Origin: Candidatus Pseudobacter hemicellulosilyticus
GTDB lineage: Bacteria; Bacteroidota; Bacteroidia; Chitinophagales; Chitinophagaceae
Reading direction: 5' to 3'
Length of the DNA: 64,000 bases
Assembly (NCBI GenBank): GCA_029202545.1
Contig: CP119311.1
Span: 5,022,001 to 5,086,000 of the forward strand
Position numbers and translations under genes: made by a program. The notes beneath the pieces are model-generated. The model was not told the DNA's origin. It did no database searches and saw only the letters and a list, made by a program, of their open reading frames with translations. The first letter of the stretch is position 1. Every line of letters begins with the position of its first letter. Of the stretch, positions 53,931-63,250 are shown one piece after another.

Positions 53931-55226
53931 TTATTCTTCTGCATCCACTACAGTCAGCAGGGTGCTGGCCGTGATAGCAGTATTGCCTTTCAGCGTAGCT
54001 GTAATGGTCACCGGGCCACGGTAGGTGGTATTGCCGGCTGAATACAGCACTGTTGCCTTGCCATCTGCACCGCTGGCCTTCTGGGTCTTGAAGAGACCGA
54101 TAGCTGCGCCATCTTTGGTAAAGGCCGTATAAAGGATTTCGAAGCCGGAAGAAGGCAGCCCTGTCTGCCGGCTCAATTGAGCAGTCACGGTGACCTGGCT
54201 GGCAATGCCCGCCTGGATGGTGAAAGGCGTTTCTACGGACAGCTGGTCCGGCATTGCTTTTTTAAATTCCACTTCCGCAGAGCGGTTAATACCGTTGTGC
54301 TCCACGGTCACTGTACTGAAACCTTCCTGACGGCTGCGAAGCAGGACCCGGGCCAGGCCGCTGGCATCAGGTTCTATTTCTACTGAATTTACTGTGCTGC
54401 CTGCCGCAAAGCTGCCGCCATCGGTACGGAAGCTGACCTTTCTTCTACCGGCGGGCATTTTGTTATTGATCTGCGCCTTTATTTCTATAGCAGTAGCGCC
54501 ATCCGCTACCCCTGCGGGAAAACTACCGGGCGTAAAACGGATCAGCTGCTCAGGATCAGGCGCTGTAAAATAAACGGAATCTTCCAGGAGAAAATCACCG
54601 CGGGTAACGCGGATGATGGCCCGGCCGGCCTTATCGGACTTCAGGTAGGTCTGGGCCAGCCCTTCGGCATTGGCCTGCACCTCTATAGTGGTCTGCTGGT
54701 TGGAAAAGCTGCCCAGGTCAGTGGTGAGGGTCAGCTTCCTGGTACTGGCCGGGCTCCTGGGGTCAATACGCAGCTGAAGGGCATGCTCAGACAGGTTGTC
54801 CGCGGGCAGCGGACTGGCAGGCAGGTCAACAAATGCCAGTATATCCGATCCTTCCACAGCTGTGAATAATACTGTTTTGTTGACGGCATAACCCATGATA
54901 GCAGCCGTGAGCTTGGCCCGCCCGGCGCGACTGCCATGCAGTTGCGTGGCAGCGATACCGTTTTCAGCCACCACATAGATACTGGCAGAATCATTGGAGA
55001 AGAGGCCCAGGTCGGTAGTGAACTTTACCGTCCGCCTGTCCGCAGCTGCATCAGCCGGTATCACTACGGCAATTGGCAACTGACTGTAGCCGTTAGCGGA
55101 AAGGGATTCTTCTGCCGGGTTGTTGAAACGGATGATCTCTTCCAGGGGAATGCTGCTGTCTGCTTCACAGGCGTATAAAAAGGAAAACAAATAGGCGCCG
55201 ACTATGGCAAATAATAATTTTTTCAT
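53931..55226 (-). CDS. lipoprotein with repeated Ig-like (Big_1-type) domains
   Basis: A 431-residue surface lipoprotein, Cys20 in SFLYACE. After a short linker come four Ig-like domains of about 100 residues each, recognisable by repeats such as RRTVKFTTDLGLFSND, TRKLTLTTDLGSFSNQ and RRKVSFRTDGGSFAAG, which are the invasin/Big_1 strand pattern. These usually form rods presenting a binding tip. It lies 21 bases after the 114-residue gene and closes a three-gene minus-strand run that diverges from the giant gene at 57510. Confidence 0.8.
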   Translation of the reverse strand: MKKLLFAIVGAYLFSFLYACEADSSIPLEEIIRFNNPAEESLSANGYSQLPIAVVIPADAAADRRTVKFTTDLGLFSNDSASIYVVAENGIAATQLHGSRAGRAKLTAAIMGYAVNKTVLFTAVEGSDILAFVDLPASPLPADNLSEHALQLRIDPRSPASTRKLTLTTDLGSFSNQQTTIEVQANAEGLAQTYLKSDKAGRAIIRVTRGDFLLEDSVYFTAPDPEQLIRFTPGSFPAGVADGATAIEIKAQINNKMPAGRRKVSFRTDGGSFAAGSTVNSVEIEPDASGLARVLLRSRQEGFSTVTVEHNGINRSAEVEFKKAMPDQLSVETPFTIQAGIASQVTVTAQLSRQTGLPSSGFEILYTAFTKDGAAIGLFKTQKASGADGKATVLYSAGNTTYRGPVTITATLKGNTAITASTLLTVVDAEE

Positions 55227-55247
55227 GGGAAACTGCTGCTTAAGTCC

Positions 55248-55592
55248 TCAGTTTGGAAAATTAACTCTTGTGTCTTCAGTGCGGGTATTCTGATTGCTGG
55301 TATCTGTAGCTTTTACAAAAACAGTAGAGCGCACCGACCCGGCAGGCGCTTCCAATACTATTTTTTGGGACACCGCTTTCTTTTTATCCCAGGTTGTCTC
55401 AAAGGATTTGACCTTTTTGCCATTTACAATAAAATGGATACTGTTGCTGTCGCTCAGGGAATATTCAATCTTAATGGTCTTGTCTGTGGGAGCAGTAAGG
55501 GCAAAAGTAAGCGTAGTAGTATATTGATTAGGCTTCTGTAAGCGCTTCAACGGGTTGTCCGTAGCTGTTAAATTGTCAATACTGAAGGGCAT
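55248..55592 (-). CDS. small beta-rich protein of unknown function
   Basis: A 114-residue protein without a signal peptide or lipobox, with alternating polar/hydrophobic beta strands (TTTLTFALTAPTDKTIKIEY, then SVRSTVFVKATDTSNQ) like a single Ig or Calx-beta domain. The start at 55592 (ATG) is nine bases after the stop of the 527-residue gene. Its placement between two surface-protein genes suggests a secreted or surface role, but no export signal is visible, which is odd. Unknown family. Confidence 0.6.
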   Translation of the reverse strand: MPFSIDNLTATDNPLKRLQKPNQYTTTLTFALTAPTDKTIKIEYSLSDSNSIHFIVNGKKVKSFETTWDKKKAVSQKIVLEAPAGSVRSTVFVKATDTSNQNTRTEDTRVNFPN

Positions 55593-55601
55593 AATAAAGG
55601 T

Positions 55602-57185
55602 TTATTTGTTAGGAACAGTGGTACCAAAAACAGTTTTAAAAACAGAGTTGATATCCACATCGAAGGACAGGGCTACGAAGGGCTTACCTACGATCTGGTT
55701 TTTATCTATCAACGGATTGGCGGATTCCTCATTGTAGAACAGCCAGCCGCCATTGATCCGAAAACCATCATTGATCCTGAATCCGCCGCCAGCCAGCAGG
55801 TTAAAAGTATTACCCAGCAGATCACTTCTTTTGCCGGATTTGCTGACGGACACATAGCTGATACCGGCCAGGAGAGAGAACCTTCGGCCCAGCTGGTCCC
55901 AGAAAGGATCTGACCATAAAAGCGGCCTTTCTTTGTTCACAGGCCGGAGATAGATATTGGTGCCCAGGTAGGGAGTAGCCCTGCCGATGGCCGGCGTGAA
56001 AGCCACACCGATATCCGCACTGAAATAATATTTGCCCCGGGCTTCAAAATCGCCATGGGTTGTGCCGGAAAGGTGAATATTATAATAGATCAGGGAACTG
56101 ATTTCCTTAGCCAGGGAAGCAGCATGCGTCTTGATAAGCTTATCGACTTCTTCCTGGTAATTACTCATTCTCAGAACACCCCGATCTTCAATTTCCGGTA
56201 AGTTTTCTACTATTTCCTGCAACTGTGTTGTAATAGCTTTACTGATGTTTTTATCCGGCTGACCAGCGGCAATCCAATCCGGATGCATGGCCAGCTTCTT
56301 AATGCTTGTAATGGCCTCCTGGTATTTCTCCCTATCGACATCGGTAAGTACCCTTGCGGTATTGACCGAATCAGATAAATCTTCCAGGGCCACTATTATG
56401 GTGTCTACCTGTTTAGAGGATTTGTATTTGGGATCCTGTCTGAGTTGTATGAAATTATTTCTTTTCCCTTTGTGATAGTTCACCTGGTTATTCAATCTCA
56501 TCAAAGGCGTTTTGATAAACTCTTGCAGGTTGTCGGAAATAGTAAGCACAGCGTTTGACACAGCCTGTCCATAGTTCAATGCTGCATCAACGGGTTTTAC
56601 TTCCAATCCTTTCTTTTTTAATTCTTTTCCCACCTCTAACAGTATAACATTGGCTACGCCATTTATATCCACTTCGGAAACATCTGTGTTCAATCCGCGG
56701 TCTATCTTTCCCTTTAGGAAAGCATTCAGCTTTTCAGTAGCCAGGTCCTGTATTTGCGCCAGTTCTTCCGGGTAAAGCAGCCTGATGAACTGGAACACGA
56801 ATGTGTATTCCTTGTTAGGCTTCAGGCGGCTTTTGTACAATAATATAAAAGGGTCTTTTTTCTGGGTCCGTTGGTTCCATCCGGAAAAAGCAGCTGTTTT
56901 TAATACCTCATCAATGCTTGCTATTCCTTCCTTTGAGTAACCCTTTACTTCCAGTACTACCGAATCATATTCTCCCACAATCAAAAAAGGCACATCAAAA
57001 GGCAATGCCGTAGTGAACACCTGTGCATTCAGATCCAGGTACACTTTCTGCATTTTGATACGGTCAAGAGAGGAGGTGGTACTACCCGAGGCTGCAGGGG
57101 TTGATTCGGCGCCGGACTTAGCCTGGGCAAAGAGTAGAAAGGGGAACAGGCAACCCATGAAGCTGCCTACGATCAATTTTTTCAT
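55602..57185 (-). CDS. exported protein with C-terminal barrel-like region, unknown function
   Basis: A 527-residue protein with signal peptide (about 1-21, FPFLLFAQ end). Residues 40-380 are mixed alpha/beta with polar helices (IDRGLNTDVSEVDI, KELKKKGLEVKP); the last 140 are glycine/aromatic beta strands (YYFSADIGVAFTPAIG, LLAGGGFRINDGFRINGGWL), like a small outer membrane barrel. It starts the three-gene minus-strand run that diverges from the 1903-residue gene, so it may export, bind or anchor that product. Not a family I recognise. Codon use looks like the neighbours. Confidence 0.7.
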   Translation of the reverse strand: MKKLIVGSFMGCLFPFLLFAQAKSGAESTPAASGSTTSSLDRIKMQKVYLDLNAQVFTTALPFDVPFLIVGEYDSVVLEVKGYSKEGIASIDEVLKTAAFSGWNQRTQKKDPFILLYKSRLKPNKEYTFVFQFIRLLYPEELAQIQDLATEKLNAFLKGKIDRGLNTDVSEVDINGVANVILLEVGKELKKKGLEVKPVDAALNYGQAVSNAVLTISDNLQEFIKTPLMRLNNQVNYHKGKRNNFIQLRQDPKYKSSKQVDTIIVALEDLSDSVNTARVLTDVDREKYQEAITSIKKLAMHPDWIAAGQPDKNISKAITTQLQEIVENLPEIEDRGVLRMSNYQEEVDKLIKTHAASLAKEISSLIYYNIHLSGTTHGDFEARGKYYFSADIGVAFTPAIGRATPYLGTNIYLRPVNKERPLLWSDPFWDQLGRRFSLLAGISYVSVSKSGKRSDLLGNTFNLLAGGGFRINDGFRINGGWLFYNEESANPLIDKNQIVGKPFVALSFDVDINSVFKTVFGTTVPNK

Positions 57186-57509
57186 AGCTGATATTCTGCC
57201 AGTCGTTAATAAAAGGTAAAGAAATTAAAACAGCCATAAATATAGTGTCAAAGGCCCAGATCCATAACCGTTAAAACACCCAAAGCCTTTAAAATAAAAA
57301 AGCTGCATAAGCGTACACATTACACGAAAAATATTTTACATTACCCTGAAAATTACCACTTTCCGGGTAGTTGTCCGGATTGTTATTTCCCTACCTTCAC
57401 GCCTCATTCGCAAAAGTTTCCTCCCCCAAATTGCTGTAACCGTAAATCCATCCGTAGCCCTGACATGGCCAATGGCCTTTAACCTGTATGTTCATTTAAA
57501 ACAACTACT
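57186..57509. other. divergent intergenic region upstream of the giant gene
   Basis: A 324-base AT-rich gap with no gene. The minus-strand promoter for the 527-residue gene is not recognisable. The candidate plus-strand promoter is listed separately. Confidence 0.5.
57371..57399 (+). promoter_or_regulatory. candidate promoter of the giant gene
   Basis: TTG at 57371-57373 and TACCTTCA at 57392-57399, 18 bases apart, approximate the Bacteroidota promoter (two mismatches in the -7 box). It would leave a leader of about 105 bases before the ATG at 57510. Weak but the best in the region. Confidence 0.3.
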
Positions 57510-60500
57510 ATGACACAGGACCAACTGTCCCGTCTGCTGGAGCAGCTTACTGCCCATATCCAACCGGTAGGGCCGGGCCAGGAACAGCAACTCAGACGGG
57601 CGCAACAGGTCATCGCCACCTCCGTTATCAAAGGCGATATTCCGTACGCCGGGGAAACAAACCAGTTTTCCGGCGCCGGACTTTTTTCCGGCAAAGCCAT
57701 CAGCAGCACTGTACAGGAGCAGATCAGCACTGTAGCAGCCACCGCACTCAAAGAGAACAAAGATCCGGACACGCGCTTTTTTATCCGCACGGTGCCGGTC
57801 CGCCAGTTTGAAGTGGCCGGCAGTATGCCCGACTGGGCCGTGGGCGCCAAACCCCTGGAAACCCTGGGACCCTTCCTCAATGAAGAAGGCCGGGAGATCT
57901 GGATAGATGTGTTCCGCATCGAAAAACTGGTAGCCCTGTATATGAACGGTATGCCCGTCCTGCTCTTCAAGACTACGGTTCGTACCAATATTCCTCCTAT
58001 CATTGGCCTGCCAGTCACACCGCCATTGCTGCAGGAATACAAACTGAATCCCGGCAGTATCTGGATCAATGCCAAGCTGCTGGCCCCCTCAGCGCCCAAC
58101 AATAAATTTGTAGGGCTGAAGATCAAGGGCGGAACTATCCGTACATCCATCATGCCGGTACTCCAGAACAACCAGGCCACCCTCAATCCCGCCTCCCAGC
58201 TCACGGTGGCACTGGATATAGACCAGCAGCAAACGAATTTTCCCGGTGATGGATCTGACTACGGTATCGACGCCCGCAACGCCAGCTACCAGCTGCCCGC
58301 CTCCTGGCAGTTTGTATACCAGAACAACAAAGTAGATATCACCGGGCTCGGCGCCGCCAGCTGTACGCTCTATGGCCAGGACATAACGTTCAGCAATACC
58401 AGCCAGGCTGCTATCACGCTTGAATACAATGCCATTGTCAGCAAGGTGCTGATCCCCTGGAATGCACAGCCCGCGCAGCTGGAGATCAAAAAATGCCAGA
58501 GCCCTTTCTGTACGCTCTCCGGCAAAGCAGCCATCAAAAAAGCTTACTGGGGCCTGCCTGTGGCCACCCTTGATATAGCCAATCCTGTCCAGGCCAGCAG
58601 CGGCGGCGCTGTGGTGCTGGTGCTCGACAAAGGCCTGTCGGCCTCCTGGAAAGGACTGCTGCATGAAGACATTTTCCTGCAGCAGACCCTGATCAATGCG
58701 GAACCGGCACAGCTTTCCTTCCTGGACCTCACCGCCCGCGCCTTAGGCGCCAGGCAGGAACTGGTATTATGGGAAGAACCGGAAAAGCCAGCCTCCACGG
58801 CCTCACTGTCCTTCCCGGAAATCGTTCCTTTCCTGCTGGCCGTATCTGCGGAGGACAGCCAGGAACTGCTCACCACTTTCTGTGATGCGGATATCAAAGC
58901 CGACCGGCCGCTGAAAGTGGACAGCTCGCCATTCCCCATCCGCTCCCGCGCCTCGGCCCTCATGCTGGGCGCTAAAAAAGATAAGCGGACAATAGTCCTG
59001 TTTGACGATAACCTGCTCACCGATAACCAGCCCGTTATACCAGGCTTCAATGTACCGCTCATTCACTGGCAGGCCATTGCACTGGAAAATGCGGTCTTCA
59101 CCGTATCACCGGTAACCGGCTTTGTGTTGTACGGGGAGCTGAATGAGTCCTTCGAAAAAGTGACCCGCGCCAATTTCTTCCTCAGCTTCGGACTCTCAGG
59201 TTACCTGCCCATCCTGCCGGATCCCTATGTTGGGGATACAGTTGGCTGGCAGCGCCTGTTCGGCAGGGGCCGGACCGATGCAGCCGCAGCGGCCGCCAAC
59301 AATAACAATATAGCCGGCGTTCCTATGTCCAGCGCATTGTCTGCACTCAACACCATGCTGATCTGCGCCATTCGCTACGCTAAAGGGACCAAGGGCGATA
59401 AAGTGACCACCGATTTCTATTTTGGGGCGCCACCACCCGCCGGTTTCTTTGACCTGCCGGAGGCGGAGAACCAGCCCACACCGGTCCAGCCCGCTCAACC
59501 TGCACAACCGGCACAGCCCGCTCAGCCAGCAAGGCCCGGCGGCATTCTTACCCGGCCGGGAAGACTATCGGAAATACTCACCCGAAGGATACAACCCATC
59601 CTCCAGGATGTTGCAGGCGTCAGGACCCGCCTTACCGAAGGCATAAGGCTGGCGCAACAGCGCAATACCAGCCGCATTGCCGTGACCGATCTGATCAAAG
59701 AGCGGGTGACTGCGCATCCCGTAGGCGAACTGCTGAAACCCGGTCGCGTGGGGGGCATTGTCACCAATCCCGGCGGCAATAGCGCCAAGCCCGTACTGGA
59801 AACCGTGACCACCGGCCAGGCGCTGAACAGCGCCCGCCTGGAAGCCATGCGCAGCGGTGATTTCAACGGTTTCTGGGATAATCATGTCATTGGCAACCGG
59901 CTGAACGCCGATGCCTTTTCCCTGCTGGACGTGAGCAGCAACGCCCACCAGATGGGCATCAGCCTCAACGGCAATATGATGATCATCCAGGAAACTGGCA
60001 AAGTAGCTGTCAATGCAGCAGGAGAAGCCCGGGTAGAAATGGTGGCCAGCAACAATTTCCCCTTTGTGGTGGAAGGCATGCAGGTGAAATCACCCGGCAC
60101 CCTGGTCAAGACCTTCACCCTGCCACAGATCAGCTGGGAGCCTTTGTTCAACCTCACCGCGCCGGACCGCGATAATCCCTATGAAGCCGGCTCGCCCAAG
60201 CTGAAGATGGACCCGGAAGTGGGCTTTCTCTATTTCCCGGACGATGGCGGCGCTACCCGTATCTGGAACAACAATACCGGCCTGGTAGCCCTGGCGCCCA
60301 TCCCCGCTATTGAAGCGCTGATCAGCGATTTCAAACAGAACCCCAAGAATTTCACCGTGGCTTCTTTCACCCTTCCTTTTGGGATGAAAGCCATCAGTTA
60401 TATCTCCAAAAACTTTATTGAGCCGGTGAAGCCGGATATCCAGAACCTGCGGCCCTTATTCCGGAAGAACCCGGACGGCACGCACAAACTGGAAGGCGGT

Positions 60501-63221
60501 ATCCAGCTCAAACTGAAAGCAGGAGAATTTGGCAAACCGGTGGATACACCGTCCGATAAGGACCAGCCTATGTTCCCCGGTTACGTGATCCAGCTCAACA
60601 ACCTGCTGGACATGAGCGGCCAGCCCTCAGACGCCAGTAACCTGGGTCATCGGGTGACCGAGATCTATAATAATGAATTCCTCATTACGCCACTGGCCAC
60701 ACCCGGACTGGAAAAATCCAGGGGCGTGCCCGTCACCCGGATGGATATCACCGGCTATGGCGCCAATATGTTCAGCAAATGGATCAGTCCCACCGCCGCT
60801 ATGGCGCAGACCAGCCAGGTCCGCTTTGATGTATTGAACGGTCGCACCGGTCATGAAGTAGTGCAGGTGAAAAGCATTCTCTATCCCTGGGGTATCCGTG
60901 TGGTTCGTACCATCACTGTATTCCGGACCAGCACCGGCTACGTGTACAGAACAGACAGCGGCTGGAAGGCTGAGAGCGACGGCCTGTTCGATTTCTCCTA
61001 TAAATACCTCAAGCTGAATGTGCCGCCCTACGAGCCGCCGCCACAGCCCGGCGATTTTGAGAATAAGAAAGAACCTTTCGAGTTCCATCCCGGCGCTATC
61101 CGCGGGCTCTTCAACGTGCGTAATATCAAGGACGCACCTTCCGTAGTGGAATACAATGCCACCAACAATTACGCCAAGGACGATAAATATGTCAATGGCG
61201 TAAAAGGTATGGAGATGCTGGCCGGGACCGATGGGGTAGTGGAGCCAGTAAAATGCGGCGCCGTGTATTTTGACGCCGATGTGGAGATCGAGAACGTGGT
61301 GCAGGGACATGTCAACAAACGCGTGGTCTCTAAAAAGATCCTGGGGTATGTACAGGTGGCGCCCGCCGGCAAACCGCTGACCCCCGATCAGCTGAAAGAC
61401 CTGCTGAGCCTGCATGGCGGCAGCATTGGCGGCGATATTGACTGCGTGATAGATATCAATAACAGCACGCAGCAGATGAAGCTCACCCGCTTTGACGCCA
61501 ACAATTCCGTAAAGGAAAACGGCGATCCTGTATTCGTTCTGGCGGCCCGCGGTCATGTGATCCTGCCCAAGGACGGCAGCTGGAGCCTGGTGCAGCACAA
61601 TGTGGGCACAGGCGATGTAACGCCACTGCCCACCGGTATCACTGTGCCGCTTATCCGAAAAGGGAAATGGGTAAAAGGTTCCGTAGTGAACCCGGCGGAC
61701 GTAACCGGCCAGCTGCTGCGTATTGCCCATCCCCTGGAAGTGATCCGGGAAGCGGCCAGCAACACCATCAATTTTGGCTACCTGCAAAGCACGGCCACCC
61801 AGAAAGCACTGTTCCTGACGCCTGCTTACAGTAATGGCGCCAAGAAGCTGCTGAGTAAAACACCGCCCATTTTTGCTGATGCCTACCGCATGATGACAGG
61901 TAATGGCATCTTCCCCAATATTGGCAATGCCATTGACAATTTCGGAAAGGCCATGCCGCTCTTCCACGGTAAAACAGCTACCAACCAGCTCTTTGAAGCC
62001 TTTGAGACCAGCAACCTGAAGGACGGTCTCACCAATGTGCTGGAGCTGATGGAGATCAAGGTAGAGAAAGTAGGTGAGGCCATTGTGGAACAGGGCCTTG
62101 ATATGCTGCAGAAAGGGGTCGGCGGCGCACTGGACAAAGCCATGAAATTTGATGTGCCGGACTTTGAAGTGCCGCTGGTGGATACCGATGCACTGCGCAT
62201 TTATATTGAATACAAGACCAAGAAAAAGCAGGGCGATAACAGCGAGGACCGTGCCGGTCGCCTCAATTTCGATATCTCTTCCATGGCCAATGATATGGCG
62301 GATCAGTGGAAGAGCCGGCTCAACAACCTGGCCATGGTGGTGGACCTGGGCGATATGAAACGCCTGATGACCATCAAAGGGAATTTTGACGCCAAAAAAG
62401 GCAAGGAAACAGGCTATGAAGGCGGTTCCGGCGGTGCGGAGGATGGCTTCCCCACACCGGAGATAGAGTTCAGTGAAGTACTGGACCCCGTCATTGATAT
62501 CCTGGAGATCCTGGCCACGCTCAGTACGGGCGACTATGAAGCCACCATGAAGAAAGGCCTGCAGGTGGCCATGAGCAATAGCGGCGAGATCTGGGAATAC
62601 AAGTTCGAAGCCAGCAAGGAGATCCCGCTGATCCGCTTCCCGGCGCCCGATGAGCTGTACAATGCAGCCACCACACCGCTGAAGCTGGAATGCGGCCTGG
62701 GAGTAGGCGTATACTTCAACGCCGCCCTCAAAGCCACTACTGATCCCGGTCAGCTGCTGCCCACTGCCGGCGCCTTCCTGAAATTCAACGGCGGCATGAA
62801 AGTACTCTGTACTTCAGTAGGCGTGGGCTCCATCTTTGCCATGGGTACGGTAGGCGTGAAGATAGCCGCCGATACCAAGGTAGGTCCCAGCCTCAGCCTC
62901 GATTTCGGCTTTGGCGTGGAAATAGTGGTCAGTCTGCCCGTAGTAGGCAATGCCAGTGTCAGCTTCATGGTAGGCGTACAGATATATGCCGACAAGGATA
63001 CGCTGATCGTTGCGGCTATCATGCGCTTCCGCGGTCATGCCTCCCTGTTGGGTGGCCTGGTGGCCGTGACCATCACCATTGAAGCCAAGGGTATTGTGAA
63101 AAAGCAGAACGGTCAGACCGATTGCTCGGCCCAGGTAACTTTTGCCCTTGATATCAGCATCTTCCTGATCATTGATATCAGCTTCACCAAGACCTGGGGC
63201 GAAGACCGCCAGATAGCGTAA
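57510..63221 (+). CDS. 1903-residue protein of unknown family
   Basis: A very large protein without a signal peptide. The N-terminus is helical (QLSRLLEQLTAHIQPVG), followed by long beta-rich stretches. A proline-rich spacer of PAQ repeats at about 653-676 follows an Ala/Asn run (AAAAAANNNN) near 590. Residues about 1000-1500 again look beta-rich, then a helical part (about 1500-1600), and the last 250 residues are glycine-rich hydrophobic strands (LGVGVYFNAALK, SLDFGFGVEIVVSLPVVGNA). No transmembrane helix, lipobox, type IX C-terminal domain or known enzyme motif is seen. Its composition suits a structural or matrix protein. It is followed after 29 bases by a second unknown gene, and diverges from three surface-type genes. 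Confidence 0.7.
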   Translation: MTQDQLSRLLEQLTAHIQPVGPGQEQQLRRAQQVIATSVIKGDIPYAGETNQFSGAGLFSGKAISSTVQEQISTVAATALKENKDPDTRFFIRTVPVRQFEVAGSMPDWAVGAKPLETLGPFLNEEGREIWIDVFRIEKLVALYMNGMPVLLFKTTVRTNIPPIIGLPVTPPLLQEYKLNPGSIWINAKLLAPSAPNNKFVGLKIKGGTIRTSIMPVLQNNQATLNPASQLTVALDIDQQQTNFPGDGSDYGIDARNASYQLPASWQFVYQNNKVDITGLGAASCTLYGQDITFSNTSQAAITLEYNAIVSKVLIPWNAQPAQLEIKKCQSPFCTLSGKAAIKKAYWGLPVATLDIANPVQASSGGAVVLVLDKGLSASWKGLLHEDIFLQQTLINAEPAQLSFLDLTARALGARQELVLWEEPEKPASTASLSFPEIVPFLLAVSAEDSQELLTTFCDADIKADRPLKVDSSPFPIRSRASALMLGAKKDKRTIVLFDDNLLTDNQPVIPGFNVPLIHWQAIALENAVFTVSPVTGFVLYGELNESFEKVTRANFFLSFGLSGYLPILPDPYVGDTVGWQRLFGRGRTDAAAAAANNNNIAGVPMSSALSALNTMLICAIRYAKGTKGDKVTTDFYFGAPPPAGFFDLPEAENQPTPVQPAQPAQPAQPAQPARPGGILTRPGRLSEILTRRIQPILQDVAGVRTRLTEGIRLAQQRNTSRIAVTDLIKERVTAHPVGELLKPGRVGGIVTNPGGNSAKPVLETVTTGQALNSARLEAMRSGDFNGFWDNHVIGNRLNADAFSLLDVSSNAHQMGISLNGNMMIIQETGKVAVNAAGEARVEMVASNNFPFVVEGMQVKSPGTLVKTFTLPQISWEPLFNLTAPDRDNPYEAGSPKLKMDPEVGFLYFPDDGGATRIWNNNTGLVALAPIPAIEALISDFKQNPKNFTVASFTLPFGMKAISYISKNFIEPVKPDIQNLRPLFRKNPDGTHKLEGGIQLKLKAGEFGKPVDTPSDKDQPMFPGYVIQLNNLLDMSGQPSDASNLGHRVTEIYNNEFLITPLATPGLEKSRGVPVTRMDITGYGANMFSKWISPTAAMAQTSQVRFDVLNGRTGHEVVQVKSILYPWGIRVVRTITVFRTSTGYVYRTDSGWKAESDGLFDFSYKYLKLNVPPYEPPPQPGDFENKKEPFEFHPGAIRGLFNVRNIKDAPSVVEYNATNNYAKDDKYVNGVKGMEMLAGTDGVVEPVKCGAVYFDADVEIENVVQGHVNKRVVSKKILGYVQVAPAGKPLTPDQLKDLLSLHGGSIGGDIDCVIDINNSTQQMKLTRFDANNSVKENGDPVFVLAARGHVILPKDGSWSLVQHNVGTGDVTPLPTGITVPLIRKGKWVKGSVVNPADVTGQLLRIAHPLEVIREAASNTINFGYLQSTATQKALFLTPAYSNGAKKLLSKTPPIFADAYRMMTGNGIFPNIGNAIDNFGKAMPLFHGKTATNQLFEAFETSNLKDGLTNVLELMEIKVEKVGEAIVEQGLDMLQKGVGGALDKAMKFDVPDFEVPLVDTDALRIYIEYKTKKKQGDNSEDRAGRLNFDISSMANDMADQWKSRLNNLAMVVDLGDMKRLMTIKGNFDAKKGKETGYEGGSGGAEDGFPTPEIEFSEVLDPVIDILEILATLSTGDYEATMKKGLQVAMSNSGEIWEYKFEASKEIPLIRFPAPDELYNAATTPLKLECGLGVGVYFNAALKATTDPGQLLPTAGAFLKFNGGMKVLCTSVGVGSIFAMGTVGVKIAADTKVGPSLSLDFGFGVEIVVSLPVVGNASVSFMVGVQIYADKDTLIVAAIMRFRGHASLLGGLVAVTITIEAKGIVKKQNGQTDCSAQVTFALDISIFLIIDISFTKTWGEDRQIA

Positions 63222-63250
63222 CGCAAACCTGTCAATTAAAACAACAACTC

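Noticed and set aside
60627..61967. 446-codon open frame on the minus strand
   Set aside because: Antisense to the giant gene, which is open over 1903 codons in one frame with neighbour-like codon use.
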